In this document: positions 17,313 through 25,578 of the stretch, piece by piece
Position numbering within the stretch: position 1 is the stretch's first letter
How the letters are laid out: each line of letters opens with the position of its first letter
Assembly: GCF_014192225.1 (NCBI RefSeq)
Contig: NZ_JACHXS010000004.1
Span: 362,037-426,036 of the forward strand
DNA length: 64,000 bases
Direction of reading: 5' to 3'
Source of the DNA: Pseudoduganella umbonata
GTDB lineage: Bacteria; Pseudomonadota; Gammaproteobacteria; Burkholderiales; Burkholderiaceae_D
Notes under the pieces: model-generated
Seen by the model: the letters and a program-made list of their open reading frames with translations, nothing else
What the model was told of the DNA's origin: nothing
Database searches by the model: none
Program-made: the position numbers and the translations under genes

Positions 17313-18242
17313 ATGAACGACTCGCGTCAACGCCGCATCGTCGGCCTGCTGGAGCGGCTGGCGCCGCACGAAGGCTATACCCTGTCGGCCCTGCCCGGCC
17401 TGAAATTCATGCGCGCCAACGGCGGCATCCCGCGCACGCCGGTCATGTACGAGCCCTGCATCGTCATCGTGTGCCAGGGCCGCAAGCGCGGCTTCCTGTT
17501 CGACACCGCCTATGTCTACGATGCCCACCACTACCTGGTGCTGTCGGTGCCGCTGCCGTTCGAATCCGAGACCGAGGCCAGTCCCGCGGAACCGATGCTG
17601 GCGGTCTCCGTGCCCATCGACCTGAAGGTGGCGGCCGAACTGGTGCTGGCGCTGGAGCAGAAACATCGGCAGCGCGCCGCGCAGCCGGTCGGCATCGTGT
17701 CGACGCCGCTCGACGATGCGATGAGCGACACGCTGCTGCGGCTGCTGGAGGCGCTGCAGTCCGAGACCGACACCGCCATCCTCGGCCCGGCCATCGTGCG
17801 CGAGCTGGTGTACCGGGCGCTGATCGGCCCGCAGGGCGGCGCCATCCACGCCGCGCTGACGCAGCAAAGCCACTTCGGCAAGATCGGCAAGGCGCTGCGG
17901 CGCATCCATGCGAACTACGACCGCCCGATCGACGTGGGCACGCTGGCCAGCGAAGCCGGCATGAGCGTGGCGGCATTCCATGCGCACTTCAAGGCGGTCA
18001 CGCAGACCACGCCGATCCAGTACCTGAAGACGACGCGCCTGCACAAGGCGCGGCTGCTGATGGTGCAGGACGGCCTGAACGCGGCGACCGCCTGCCATCG
18101 CGTGGGTTACGAAAGCAGCTCGCAGTTCAGCCGCGAATTCAAGCGCTTCTTCGGCCGCACCCCTGCCCACGAAGCGGCGGAAATGAAGAACGCGCTGATG
18201 CAGATGCCGGCGCAGTCTGCCGGCGCGATGACGATGCAGTGA
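17313..18242 (+). CDS. AraC-family transcriptional regulator (AraC_N type)
   Basis: The 309-residue product has an N-terminal AraC_N cupin-like domain (residues about 20-170; MYEPCIVIVCQGRKRGF, YLVLSVPLPFESE) and a C-terminal double helix-turn-helix (residues about 205-300; VGTLASEAGMSVAAFHAHFKA and the signature VGYESSSQFSREFKRFFG). A GTG at 17301 in the same frame is an alternative start. Regulators of this subgroup commonly sit divergent to SDR or aldo-keto reductase genes, as here. The 3' end is unusual: the last codons and stop belong to a threefold 15-bp repeat. Confidence 0.93.
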   Translation: MNDSRQRRIVGLLERLAPHEGYTLSALPGLKFMRANGGIPRTPVMYEPCIVIVCQGRKRGFLFDTAYVYDAHHYLVLSVPLPFESETEASPAEPMLAVSVPIDLKVAAELVLALEQKHRQRAAQPVGIVSTPLDDAMSDTLLRLLEALQSETDTAILGPAIVRELVYRALIGPQGGAIHAALTQQSHFGKIGKALRRIHANYDRPIDVGTLASEAGMSVAAFHAHFKAVTQTTPIQYLKTTRLHKARLLMVQDGLNAATACHRVGYESSSQFSREFKRFFGRTPAHEAAEMKNALMQMPAQSAGAMTMQ

Positions 18243-18272
18243 ATGACGATGCAGTGAATGACGACGCAGTGA
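18228..18272 (+). repeat. Three tandem 15-bp units spanning the araC-type stop codon
   Basis: ATGACGATGCAGTGA occurs at 18228-18242 and 18243-18257, and ATGACGACGCAGTGA at 18258-18272. Each unit begins with ATG and ends with TGA, so repeat expansion adds an in-frame stop each time and does not lengthen the protein. This looks like slippage duplication of the gene's 3' end. Confidence 0.9.
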
Positions 18273-18289
18273 ATCGGCGATGCCCATGC

Positions 18290-18327
18290 AAAAGCCCACC
18301 GGCAGGCAAGCTGCGGGTGGGCTTTTG
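18290..18327. terminator. Rho-independent terminator, probably bidirectional
   Basis: An 11-bp perfect stem, AAAAGCCCACC (18290-18300) pairing with GGTGGGCTTTT (18316-18326), encloses a 15-nt loop. The arms supply a T-run on both strands. It lies between the rightward AraC gene and the leftward cold-shock gene and can stop both. Confidence 0.88.
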
Positions 18328-18432
18328 TCTTGCGTGGTGCACGCCGTGGCGCCGCCCACGCTATCTGCGTGGTGCGGGCCGGCATGCAGCCTGGCGGGTC
18401 AGCCTGGGCAGCCTGTCAAGCAGGCCGGCCGG

Positions 18433-18642
18433 TCAGATCGCGCGGATATTGCCGGCTTTTTCGCCTTTGGGACCAGTCGAGCGTTCGAACGATACGCGCT
18501 GGTTTTCGGACAGGCTCTTGAAACCTTCCGATTGAATATCCTGGAAATGGGCAAACAGATCGCCGCCGCCTGCGTCAGGCGTAATGAAGCCGAAGCCCTT
18601 GGCGTCATTGAACCATTTTACGGTGCCGGTTTGAGTAGTCAT
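18433..18642 (-). CDS. Cold-shock protein (CspA family)
   Basis: This is a 69-residue single cold-shock domain with both RNA-binding motifs: KGFGFI (RNP1) and LFAHF (RNP2, usually VFVHF). GTVKWFND is at the N-terminus and [10 protein letters not shown] at the C-terminus. It acts as an RNA chaperone in the cytoplasm. The 350-bp leader region before the next gene leaves room for the long structured 5' untranslated region known for cold-inducible csp genes, but induction cannot be inferred from sequence. It is a monocistronic unit ending at the terminator near 18300. Confidence 0.96.
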   Translation of the reverse strand: MTTQTGTVKWFNDAKGFGFITPDAGGGDLFAHFQDIQSEGFKSLSENQRVSFERSTGPKGEKAGNIRAI

Positions 18643-18992
18643 TTATTCAGTCCTTTAAATATTGCATGGGCAAAGACGCCCGGAATGCACGGTCGACCAA
18701 GAGGGATAACGGAGGAAATCAAACAGGACCGCCAGATGATTCGAGTCGAGGACCCAGGGACAAATGGCAAGGCGGGAGAGAAAGACCAACAATAACAACG
18801 ACTTGATGTAGTGCCAGACAAAAGATACAGCACATTCGGGGAAACGCCTAATTATTTCGGATTTATTTTCACGAGCCTACCCGGCCTGTTTCAGCGGGTC
18901 TTTTCGGCACGCAACCAGACAGGCAGCTGATATTATCGGCCCCTGAGCGATGCGGCTGTTGCAAAGCCGGAAATAACATAGGCTCGACCATT
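18643..18992. other. Long divergent intergenic region (csp leader and kinase promoter)
   Basis: These 350 bp separate the leftward csp gene from the rightward histidine kinase. No gene is seen. The part near csp probably encodes its leader RNA. The segment 18840-18870 is AT-rich (AATTATTTCGGATTTATTTTC) and a plausible promoter region, but no clear -35/-10 pair could be fixed. Confidence 0.4.
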
Positions 18993-20150
18993 ATGAAGAA
19001 TTCCCCCCTCGCGAGTTTTATTCGCGACAATATGGAACGTATCCTGCAGGCATGGGAAGATTTCGCGCGCACCATCGAGCCGCCCGCGCTGACCATGAGC
19101 GACACCGACCTGCGCGACCATGCGCGCCAGATGCTGCTCGTATTTGCGGACGACCTCGACACGAAACAGTCGCACGAGGAAAGCGCCGCGAAGGCCATCG
19201 GCCAGGGCGCGCGCGGCGACGGCGATACGGCGGCCGAGGTCCATGCCGAGGCGCGCCTGCTGTCCGGCTATACCGTCGTGCAGCTGGTATCCGAGTACCG
19301 TGCATTGCGCGCCAGCGTGCTGGCCCTGTGGGCGGCCGACGAGGATGCCAGTCCGCACACGGCGATGACGGACATGACCCGTTTCAACGAGGCGGTCGAC
19401 CAGGCGCTTGCCGAGTCGGTGGCCCGGTACGAGCGCCTGGTGAAGCAGTCGCAGAACATGTTCCTGGCCATCCTCGGCCATGACCTGCGCAACCCGCTCG
19501 GCACCCTGATCACCGGTTCCAGCTTCCTGCTGCAGGCCGCCGACATGCCGCCCAAGCATGTACTGGTGGCCACGCGCATGTTCAACAGCGCCAAGCGCAT
19601 GAGCAGCCTGATCAACGACCTGATCGACTTCACGCGCACGCACCTGGGCCCCGGCATCCCGATCCGCGGCAGGCAGGGCGACCTGGCGGCCGTCTGCGGC
19701 CAGGTGGTCAACGAGTTGCGCACCTGCCACCCGGACCGGCACATCGAACTGAGCGAGCCGCGCACGATCGACGCCTTCTTCGATGACGGCCGCATCGCCC
19801 AGATGCTGTCCAACCTGATCGGCAATGCGCTCCAGCACGGCAGTGCGGAAGGTCCGGTCAATGTCCGCATTACCGCCGGCGACAGCGTGTCCGTGGTCGT
19901 CAACAACCGGGGACCGGTTATCCCGCCGGACAAGATCGCCAGCATTTTCGATCCGCTGGTACGTATCCGCGCCAGCGTCGGCACCGACTATACCGAACGC
20001 ACCAGCCTCGGCATCGGCCTGTTCATCGCGCGCGAGATCGCCCACGCGCATGGCGGGCGGATCGACGTGGCCTCCAACGAGGCCGACGGCACGACGTTCA
20101 CCGTGACGATGCCCAGGTGGCCCGACGCCAGGCGCCCGAAGCTTTCCTGA
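18993..20150 (+). CDS. Soluble histidine kinase with RsbRD-like N-terminal sensor domain
   Basis: The 385-residue product has no membrane segment. Residues about 10-145 form an all-helical sensor similar to the RsbRD/RsbT co-antagonist N-terminal domain (ERILQAWEDFA, VSEYRALRASVLALW). The HisKA box is LGHDLRNPL (about 165), and the HATPase N, G1 and G2 motifs are NLIGNALQH, VNNRGPVIP and LGIGLFIAREIAHAHGG. No response regulator gene is adjacent, so it is an orphan kinase acting in the cytoplasm on an unlinked partner. A second kinase with the same architecture lies at 24324-25520, suggesting paralogous stress sensors. A TTATGA context with no strong Shine-Dalgarno precedes the ATG. Confidence 0.9.
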   Translation: MKNSPLASFIRDNMERILQAWEDFARTIEPPALTMSDTDLRDHARQMLLVFADDLDTKQSHEESAAKAIGQGARGDGDTAAEVHAEARLLSGYTVVQLVSEYRALRASVLALWAADEDASPHTAMTDMTRFNEAVDQALAESVARYERLVKQSQNMFLAILGHDLRNPLGTLITGSSFLLQAADMPPKHVLVATRMFNSAKRMSSLINDLIDFTRTHLGPGIPIRGRQGDLAAVCGQVVNELRTCHPDRHIELSEPRTIDAFFDDGRIAQMLSNLIGNALQHGSAEGPVNVRITAGDSVSVVVNNRGPVIPPDKIASIFDPLVRIRASVGTDYTERTSLGIGLFIAREIAHAHGGRIDVASNEADGTTFTVTMPRWPDARRPKLS

Positions 20151-20162
20151 TCGCCGGGACGG

Positions 20163-20915
20163 TCACACCTTGCTCCAGCCGATGCACCCGGCCGGCACGC
20201 CGGTCCCGCTGACCAGCACGGCGCCGTGGCGGTAGAAGCGCCAGCGCTTTTCCTTCGGTACCGCCACCAGCACCACGCCCATCGGCCGATCGGTCCAGAC
20301 CAGGCGCGCGTCGCTGGCGTCGAGCGCATCGAATACCTGGGCCGGCGTGGTGCCGGGCGCGAACACGACGGCCGTGAAACCCTGGCCCGGCGGCTCGCGC
20401 AAGGCCCAGCCGCCGGCCAGGGCGGTGCCGATCCCGAACACCAGAAGCGCGGCGGCCGCGCTGCCCGGTAGCGACGGACGGCCGCGCAGCCACCATCCGA
20501 GCGCCAGCGGCAGCAGTCCGAACGCGGCCAGCCACAGCAGGTCCCACAGCAGCGGGTCGGGTGTATCGAGGCGCACGCGGTGGATCTGCAGCAGCCAGTG
20601 CGCCAGGCCGATGTCGAACAGGTTCCAGGCGCCGAATCCCAGCAGCACGGCGCCTGCCAGCGCCGTCGCACCGGGCGCGGCAATGCCGCGGCGGTGGGCG
20701 CGCCACATCCCCCACAGGCCGGCCAGCGCGATCGCGTACATCAGCACGTGGAAGTAGCCGTCCCACATCACCTGCAGCCGCAGGTCGTCCATGCCGGGCA
20801 CCAGGCTCAATAGGTGATGCCACTGCAGCACCTGGTGCAGCAGGATCCCGTCGAAGAATCCGCCCAGGGCGACTCCCAGCACGACACTCCATTTCATCCA
20901 GGGCGATTTCAGCAT
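20163..20915 (-). CDS. DUF2243 integral membrane protein
   Basis: The 250-residue product has about five hydrophobic segments. The family signature is GFFDGILLHQVLQWHH near the N-terminus and WDGYFHVLMYAIAL, so it is rich in membrane-proximal His residues. DUF2243 proteins have no established function. The C-terminal third is periplasmic or cytoplasmic and has a small alpha/beta look (PAQVFDALDASDARLVWTD). It is convergent with the histidine kinase, whose stop lies 12 bp away, so the two share no transcript. The His clusters could bind metal or heme, which is speculation. Confidence 0.85.
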   Translation of the reverse strand: MLKSPWMKWSVVLGVALGGFFDGILLHQVLQWHHLLSLVPGMDDLRLQVMWDGYFHVLMYAIALAGLWGMWRAHRRGIAAPGATALAGAVLLGFGAWNLFDIGLAHWLLQIHRVRLDTPDPLLWDLLWLAAFGLLPLALGWWLRGRPSLPGSAAAALLVFGIGTALAGGWALREPPGQGFTAVVFAPGTTPAQVFDALDASDARLVWTDRPMGVVLVAVPKEKRWRFYRHGAVLVSGTGVPAGCIGWSKV

Positions 20916-21010
20916 TGGCGGGCTCCGTTTTCTCGACGTTCATGGCGAACGGCGAGTATAGGAAAGCCTGCGATCGCCCGGCGCACGGGCGGTACCCGTG
21001 CCGGCCGTCG

Positions 21011-21421
21011 TCAGTTGCCGCGATACGTCGAATAACCGAAAGGGCTCAGCAGCAACGGTACATGGTAGTGCTGCGCGCCCGTGCCCACCCGGAATTCCAC
21101 CGGGATGCGGGGGAAGAAGGTGTCCTGCTTCAGCCGTGCGTAATGCTCGCCCGTTTCAAACACGATCCGGTAATCGCCCGGCGCCATCGCCTTGTCTTCC
21201 GGGTACAGGGCGGGAATACGGCCCTGCGCATTGGTGACGCCGGCGGCGAGCGCGCGCCAGCCCTCTCCCGCGCGCTGCTCCAGCGTGACGCGCACGCCGG
21301 CTGTCGGCTGGCCGCTTTGCAGGTCGAGCACGTGGACGCTGAGCGGGTTCGGCGCGGCAGAGGCAACCAAGGAGGCCGTGGCCAGCGTGCAGGCAAGGAT
21401 GGTGTGCTTGATGAAGTTCAT
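21011..21421 (-). CDS. hiuH: Periplasmic 5-hydroxyisourate hydrolase
   Basis: The 136-residue transthyretin-like protein has a cleavable signal peptide (ILACTLATASLVASA). It hydrolyses 5-hydroxyisourate, the unstable product of urate oxidation. The active-site elements are LSVHVLDLQSGQP (His), the central Arg strand, and QHYHVPLLLSPFGYSTYRG at the C-terminus. The family tetrapeptide normally ends YRGS/T; here it is YRGN, a substitution at a residue near the active site. It is the second gene after a GlcG-like gene (24-bp gap) and diverges from a CusRS/HprRS-like two-component system, as hiuH does in E. coli. Regulation by oxidative stress or copper is therefore inferred. Confidence 0.92.
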   Translation of the reverse strand: MNFIKHTILACTLATASLVASAAPNPLSVHVLDLQSGQPTAGVRVTLEQRAGEGWRALAAGVTNAQGRIPALYPEDKAMAPGDYRIVFETGEHYARLKQDTFFPRIPVEFRVGTGAQHYHVPLLLSPFGYSTYRGN

Positions 21422-21445
21422 GGATTTTTTCCTGTCTGGTTGAGT

Positions 21446-21952
21446 TCAATTAGCGGGCTGGTCGAGCCCCGGGATGGCGCGGATCGCCGCCAGCGCGCAG
21501 GCATGGTCGTTGGCCGCGCCGCCGCCGCCGGCGACGCCGATCGCGCCGACCACCTGCCCTGCCGCGGCGACCGGCACGCCGCCGCCGAGCAGCAGCAGCT
21601 CGGGCAGCGTGGCAAGGTTGCGGGCGTCCGCATTGGCCGCGGCACCGCGGGCGAGATCCAGCGTGGCGGTGCGGGTCGACAGCGCCGTGTAGGCCTTGCG
21701 CCGGCTCGCCTCGATGTTGTGCGGGCCGACCGATTCGGTGCGCTGCAGCGCCAGCAGGTTGCCGCCGCGGTCCAGTACCGCGGCGACGATTGCGCGATCC
21801 TGGCGCCGGCAGGCGTCGAGGGCGCCGGCCACCAGGCGGTTGGCGGTGTCCAGTGTGAGGTCGGCCTGCTGGCGCACCTGGGCGGTGGCGGGCAAGGCGG
21901 CCAGCGCGGCCAGCAGGGCAAGCAAGGCGGATAATGGAGCGGTCGGTTTCAC
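21446..21952 (-). CDS. GlcG/HbpS-family heme-binding protein, exported
   Basis: The 168-residue product starts at a GTG preceded by AAAGGA and has a signal peptide (LLALLAALAALPATAQ). The GlcG/HbpS fold is shown by LDTANRLVAGALDAC, VAAVLDRGGNLLALQR, SRRKAYTA, PVAAAGQVVGAIGVAGGG and NDHACALAAI. HbpS of Streptomyces binds heme and iron and works with a two-component system in oxidative-stress sensing; other members have unknown roles. Here it is first in an operon with hiuH and diverges from a two-component system, which supports a redox-sensing or protective role in the periplasm. An upstream ATG extending the protein by a dozen residues is less likely. Confidence 0.85.
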   Translation of the reverse strand: MKPTAPLSALLALLAALAALPATAQVRQQADLTLDTANRLVAGALDACRRQDRAIVAAVLDRGGNLLALQRTESVGPHNIEASRRKAYTALSTRTATLDLARGAAANADARNLATLPELLLLGGGVPVAAAGQVVGAIGVAGGGGAANDHACALAAIRAIPGLDQPAN

Positions 21953-22022
21953 CGTGGGTTCCTTTCGGTCGATTCGAGGCGCCATTGTGGCGCGCGGCCG
22001 GCCACGCCCGCGTGACGGCAAG

Positions 22023-22066
22023 ATGACAATTTCGTCATCCAGCGCGCGGCCGCGCGGGCATACAAT
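22023..22066. promoter_or_regulatory. CusR/HprR-like box and divergent promoter
   Basis: ATGACAATTTCGTCAT (22023-22038) has inverted halves (ATGAC/GTCAT) and matches 13 of 16 positions of the E. coli CusR-type core ATGACAAAATTGTCAT as I recall it. A TACAAT -10 element at 22061-22066 has no -35 hexamer. The box centre would lie near -42 of that promoter, a normal activator position. In the other direction a CACAAT at 21984-21989 could serve the glcG-hiuH operon. Confidence 0.6.
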
Positions 22067-22087
22067 GGACGCTTTGCGCGCGACGCC

Positions 22088-22780
22088 ATGACCATCCTGG
22101 TAATCGAAGACGAGCCGAAGACCGGCGACTACCTGCAGCGCGGCCTGGCCGAATCCGGCTTCGCCGTACGGCTCGCGCGCAACGGGCGCGACGGCCTGGC
22201 CATCGCCGCCGAAGGCGGCATCGACCTCGTCGTGCTCGATGTGATGTTGCCCGGCATGGATGGCTGGCAGGTTCTCGAAACGCTGCGCGGCGCACCGGCG
22301 ACCGAGCAGATCCCGGTGCTGTTCCTGACCGCGCGCGACGAAGTGCATGACCGCGTGCGCGGCCTGGAACTGGGCGCCGACGACTACCTGGTCAAGCCGT
22401 TCGCCTTCGTGGAGCTGGTGGCGCGCATCCGCACGCTGCTGCGGCGCGGCCCGGTGCGCGAGGAAGAACTGATCCGCATCGGCGGCCTGGAGATCGACGT
22501 GATCCGGCGCCGGGTGCGCCGCGACGGCACGCCGGTCGTGCTGACGGCCCAGGAATTCGCCCTGCTGCACCTGCTGGCGCGGCGCGAGGGCCAGGTGCTG
22601 TCGCGCGCCCTGATCGCCTCGCAGGTGTGGGACATGAACTTCGACAGCGACACCAATGTGATCGACGCCGCCGTGCGCCGGCTGCGGCGCAAGATCGACG
22701 ACCCGTTCCCGCAAAAACTCATCCACACGCGGCGCGGCATGGGCTATGTCTGCGAGGTGGAACCGGCGGCCGCCCCGTGA
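22088..22780 (+). CDS. CusR/HprR-type response regulator
   Basis: This 230-residue OmpR-family regulator has a receiver domain (residues 1-115) with acidic pocket E7/D8, phospho-acceptor D51 ([13 protein letters not shown]) and conserved LVKPF. A winged-helix DNA-binding domain (about 130-222; [34 protein letters not shown]) follows. It overlaps the kinase gene by 1 bp (TGATG). The sequence fits the heavy-metal/H2O2 branch (CusR, HprR, CopR). Divergence from hiuH favours an HprR-like role, in which peroxide or copper signals in the periplasm activate hiuH. Confidence 0.93.
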   Translation: MTILVIEDEPKTGDYLQRGLAESGFAVRLARNGRDGLAIAAEGGIDLVVLDVMLPGMDGWQVLETLRGAPATEQIPVLFLTARDEVHDRVRGLELGADDYLVKPFAFVELVARIRTLLRRGPVREEELIRIGGLEIDVIRRRVRRDGTPVVLTAQEFALLHLLARREGQVLSRALIASQVWDMNFDSDTNVIDAAVRRLRRKIDDPFPQKLIHTRRGMGYVCEVEPAAAP

Positions 22781-24237
22781 TGGCCCGGCTGCGCGATTCG
22801 CTGGCGGCGCGCGTGACCGCCACGTTCGTGCTGGTCGCCGCGCTGGCCGCGGCGGGACTCGGCACCTGGCTGTACCTGTCGTTCGTGGCTGAGATCGAAC
22901 GGCGCGACGATATCGCGCTGCTGGGCAAGCTGCGGCAGATCCAGCTGCTGCTCGGCCGCCCCGGCGCGCCCGCCCTGCTGCGCACCCAGCCCGACCTGTT
23001 CCGCGACACTATGAGCGGCCAGGAGAATTCGCTGGTGCGCTTCGTGGGTGCGGACGGTACCGTGCTGGCCGACATCAACGCCGCCGGCGAGCGCTATCCG
23101 GTACCGCCCGCCGCCGCGTCACCTGCGCCGGACCGCGCCGCCATCGCGAGCTGGACCAGCCGCCGGGGCGACCCGGGCCGGGTGGTGGCCGGCACCGCCC
23201 GGCTGGGCAGCGGCACCGGCACAGGGCGAGGCGCTTCCACCGTCACGGTCATCGTCGCCCGCGTCTATGCGGACCGCACGGCCATGTTCGCCGAATACCG
23301 CCGCCGCATCGCCGGCGCCGCGGCCATCGCCGCACTGGTGGCGGCACTGTGCGGGGCATGGATGCTGCATCGCGGGCTGCGGCCCCTGCGGGTGCTGGCC
23401 GAGCACGCGGCACTGGTGCGGCCCGGCACCCTGGACCGCCGGATCGCGGCAGCCGGCGCACCGTCGGAGCTGCAGCCCCTGATCGGCGCGCTGAACGCGA
23501 TGCTGGCGCGCTTGCAGGAAGGCTATGCGCGGCTGTCGGGGTTTTCCGCCGACCTGGCGCACGAATTCCGCACGCCGGTCGCCAACCTGCTCGGACAGAG
23601 CCAGGTCATGCTGGCCCAGCCGCGCAGCGCCGCGGAGTACGAGTCCCTGGTCGCATCGAACATCGAGGAACTGGAGCGGCTGGCGCGGATGATCGAGAGC
23701 ATGCTGTTCCTGGCCCGCGCCGAGCAGGACGAAGTGGCACCCGCCAGCCGGCCGTTGCAGGCGCTGGACGAACTGTCGAAGGTGGCCGGCTTCTTCGAAG
23801 GGATGGCCGAGGAGCGCGGGCTGCGGCTGGCATGCGCGGGCGGCGGCGAGGTGCTGGCCGATCCGGCCCTGCTGCGGCGCGCGCTGGCCAACCTGCTGTC
23901 GAACGCGGTACGGCACGCCGACGCGGGCAGCACGATCCACCTGCGGGCGGAGGCGGACGGCGGATCGACCGCGCTGAGCGTCGAAAACACCGGCACGCCG
24001 ATCGGGCCGGAACACCTGCCCTACCTGTTCGAGCGGTTCTACCGGGCCGACGCCGCGCGGAACCATGCCGGGGGATCGACGGGCCTTGGCCTGTCGATCG
24101 TGCGCGCCATCATGGCGCTGCACGGCGGCTCGGCGGCCGTGCACACCGATGCGGCGCGCACCCGGTTCACGCTGCACTTCCCCGCCGTCGCCACGCCGGC
24201 CCCAGGCTCCCAGCGCCCGGACACCGCTCGTCAGTGA
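22780..24237 (+). CDS. CusS/HprS-type membrane sensor histidine kinase
   Basis: The 485-residue product has two membrane segments (residues about 12-34 and 170-190) flanking a periplasmic loop of about 135 residues. A HAMP region (LRPLRVLAEHAALV), HisKA (SADLAHEFRTPVANLL) and HATPase (NLLSNAVRHAD, LFERFYRADAARNHAGGSTGLGLSIVRAI) follow. This is the architecture of heavy-metal sensor kinases. The periplasmic loop contains no obvious CxxC or His cluster; its Met residues are few (DTMSGQEN). The start ATG at 22780 overlaps the regulator's stop, so they are co-translated. It is expected to phosphorylate the adjacent regulator. Confidence 0.93.
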   Translation: MARLRDSLAARVTATFVLVAALAAAGLGTWLYLSFVAEIERRDDIALLGKLRQIQLLLGRPGAPALLRTQPDLFRDTMSGQENSLVRFVGADGTVLADINAAGERYPVPPAAASPAPDRAAIASWTSRRGDPGRVVAGTARLGSGTGTGRGASTVTVIVARVYADRTAMFAEYRRRIAGAAAIAALVAALCGAWMLHRGLRPLRVLAEHAALVRPGTLDRRIAAAGAPSELQPLIGALNAMLARLQEGYARLSGFSADLAHEFRTPVANLLGQSQVMLAQPRSAAEYESLVASNIEELERLARMIESMLFLARAEQDEVAPASRPLQALDELSKVAGFFEGMAEERGLRLACAGGGEVLADPALLRRALANLLSNAVRHADAGSTIHLRAEADGGSTALSVENTGTPIGPEHLPYLFERFYRADAARNHAGGSTGLGLSIVRAIMALHGGSAAVHTDAARTRFTLHFPAVATPAPGSQRPDTARQ

Positions 24238-24323
24238 TTTCAGGTTAATATTCGCTACCAACCTGCCGGCGAGAAAAAGCGCCGGTCGATCACGGCCCAA
24301 CAGGCCGAACACGGGCGCGCGCG

Positions 24324-25520
24324 ATGAATCTGGCTACAGACCGGGATGACGATGACGATGACGATGGGAACGGCAATGGCAGCGGCTTGTCCGCTGGAGC
24401 AATGGAACTGTTGTCGATACGCGACGCCGTGTTCGACCATTGGGAAGCCAGCGTCCGGGCACAGATCAAGGGCGCGGCAGAGCTGCTCGGTCCGGCACTG
24501 ACGGACAACCTGCCCAGTCTCTACGATAACCTCGCCGAGGCGGTCAGCCCCGGCCGGGCCAGGGCGACCGCCACGCAGCACACTACGGCGGCCATGTCGC
24601 ACGGCAGCGAGCGTGCGCGCCTGACGTGCTTCGGCCCCGACGAGGTACTGCGCGAATACCAGCTGTTCCGCGATGCCATCCGCGACGTTGCCCAGGCGCA
24701 TGGCATCCGCTGGACGCCGGACGTGTGGGCCGCGATCAGCCGGTCCATCGAGATCGCCGCTTGCGAATCGCTGCGCGAGTTCGCCGCCACGCATGAGGCG
24801 CTGCGGCGGCGCATGGCGGCCGCGCTGTCGCACGACATGCGCGCCCCGCTGTCGGTCATCGCCACCGGCGCGCAGCTGATCGCCCACAGCAAGGACATCG
24901 ATGTGGCAAAACGTTCCGCCGACAAGATCCTGCGCCATGCCGCGCGGCTCGAATCGATGATGGGCGAACTGCTCGATGCGCTGACGGTGCTGCGCGAGGA
25001 ATTGCCGCCGCTGGTGCTGTCGCCCTTCGACATGCGCGAGCTGGCGCAGGACGTCGCCCGGCAATTCGGCGAGCACGGCGGCGGCCCGTTCACGGTTTCC
25101 GGCGACAGTGCCGGCGGTCACTGGTGCGCCCCGGCCATGCGCCGGGCGCTGGAAAACCTCGTCTCGAACGCCGTGAAGTACGGCGCTGCCGGCGAGGTCC
25201 GGATCGACATCGCAACGGGCCGTGGCCGGCTGTCGCTGTCGGTCCATAACCGCGGGCCGGCCATTCCGGCGGAGCAGCGCGAACGCATCTTCGGCTACCT
25301 GTTCCGCTATGGCGGCCCGGGCACGGTGGGATGGGGTATCGGCCTGCCCTTCGTGCGCGACGTCGCCGAAGCGCACGGCGGCAGCGTCTCGGTCGACAGC
25401 GCGGAGGAAACCGGCACTACCTTCACGATCGACATTCCGGTCGATTGCCGTCCGTTCGTCAAGCGCGCCGTGCAATGCGCCACGCCCGTGGCGCAGCCGC
25501 ACGACAGCGGCGGCGCATGA
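24324..25520 (+). CDS. Soluble histidine kinase, paralogue with poly-Asp N-terminus
   Basis: The 398-residue product has no membrane segment. After a start-proximal run of seven Asp residues, encoded by tandem GATGAC units, comes a helical RsbRD-like sensor (residues about 28-160; DHWEASVRAQIKGA, EYQLFRDAIRDVAQ). HisKA follows with LSHDMRAPLSVI, then HATPase with NLVSNAVKYGA, VHNRGPAIPAEQRERIF and GWGIGLPFVRDVAEAHGG. The layout matches the kinase at 18993-20150. No regulator gene is adjacent. The Asp tract lies before the domain, so either it is a disordered tail or the true start is the ATG just after it (about 24402), which the domain boundary also allows. Confidence 0.88.
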   Translation: MNLATDRDDDDDDDGNGNGSGLSAGAMELLSIRDAVFDHWEASVRAQIKGAAELLGPALTDNLPSLYDNLAEAVSPGRARATATQHTTAAMSHGSERARLTCFGPDEVLREYQLFRDAIRDVAQAHGIRWTPDVWAAISRSIEIAACESLREFAATHEALRRRMAAALSHDMRAPLSVIATGAQLIAHSKDIDVAKRSADKILRHAARLESMMGELLDALTVLREELPPLVLSPFDMRELAQDVARQFGEHGGGPFTVSGDSAGGHWCAPAMRRALENLVSNAVKYGAAGEVRIDIATGRGRLSLSVHNRGPAIPAEQRERIFGYLFRYGGPGTVGWGIGLPFVRDVAEAHGGSVSVDSAEETGTTFTIDIPVDCRPFVKRAVQCATPVAQPHDSGGA

Positions 25521-25578
25521 GGCAGCAGCACGCCGAACCGCGCGGGCGTTGCTCGGGCGCATCGGGCTTGGCGCTTAC

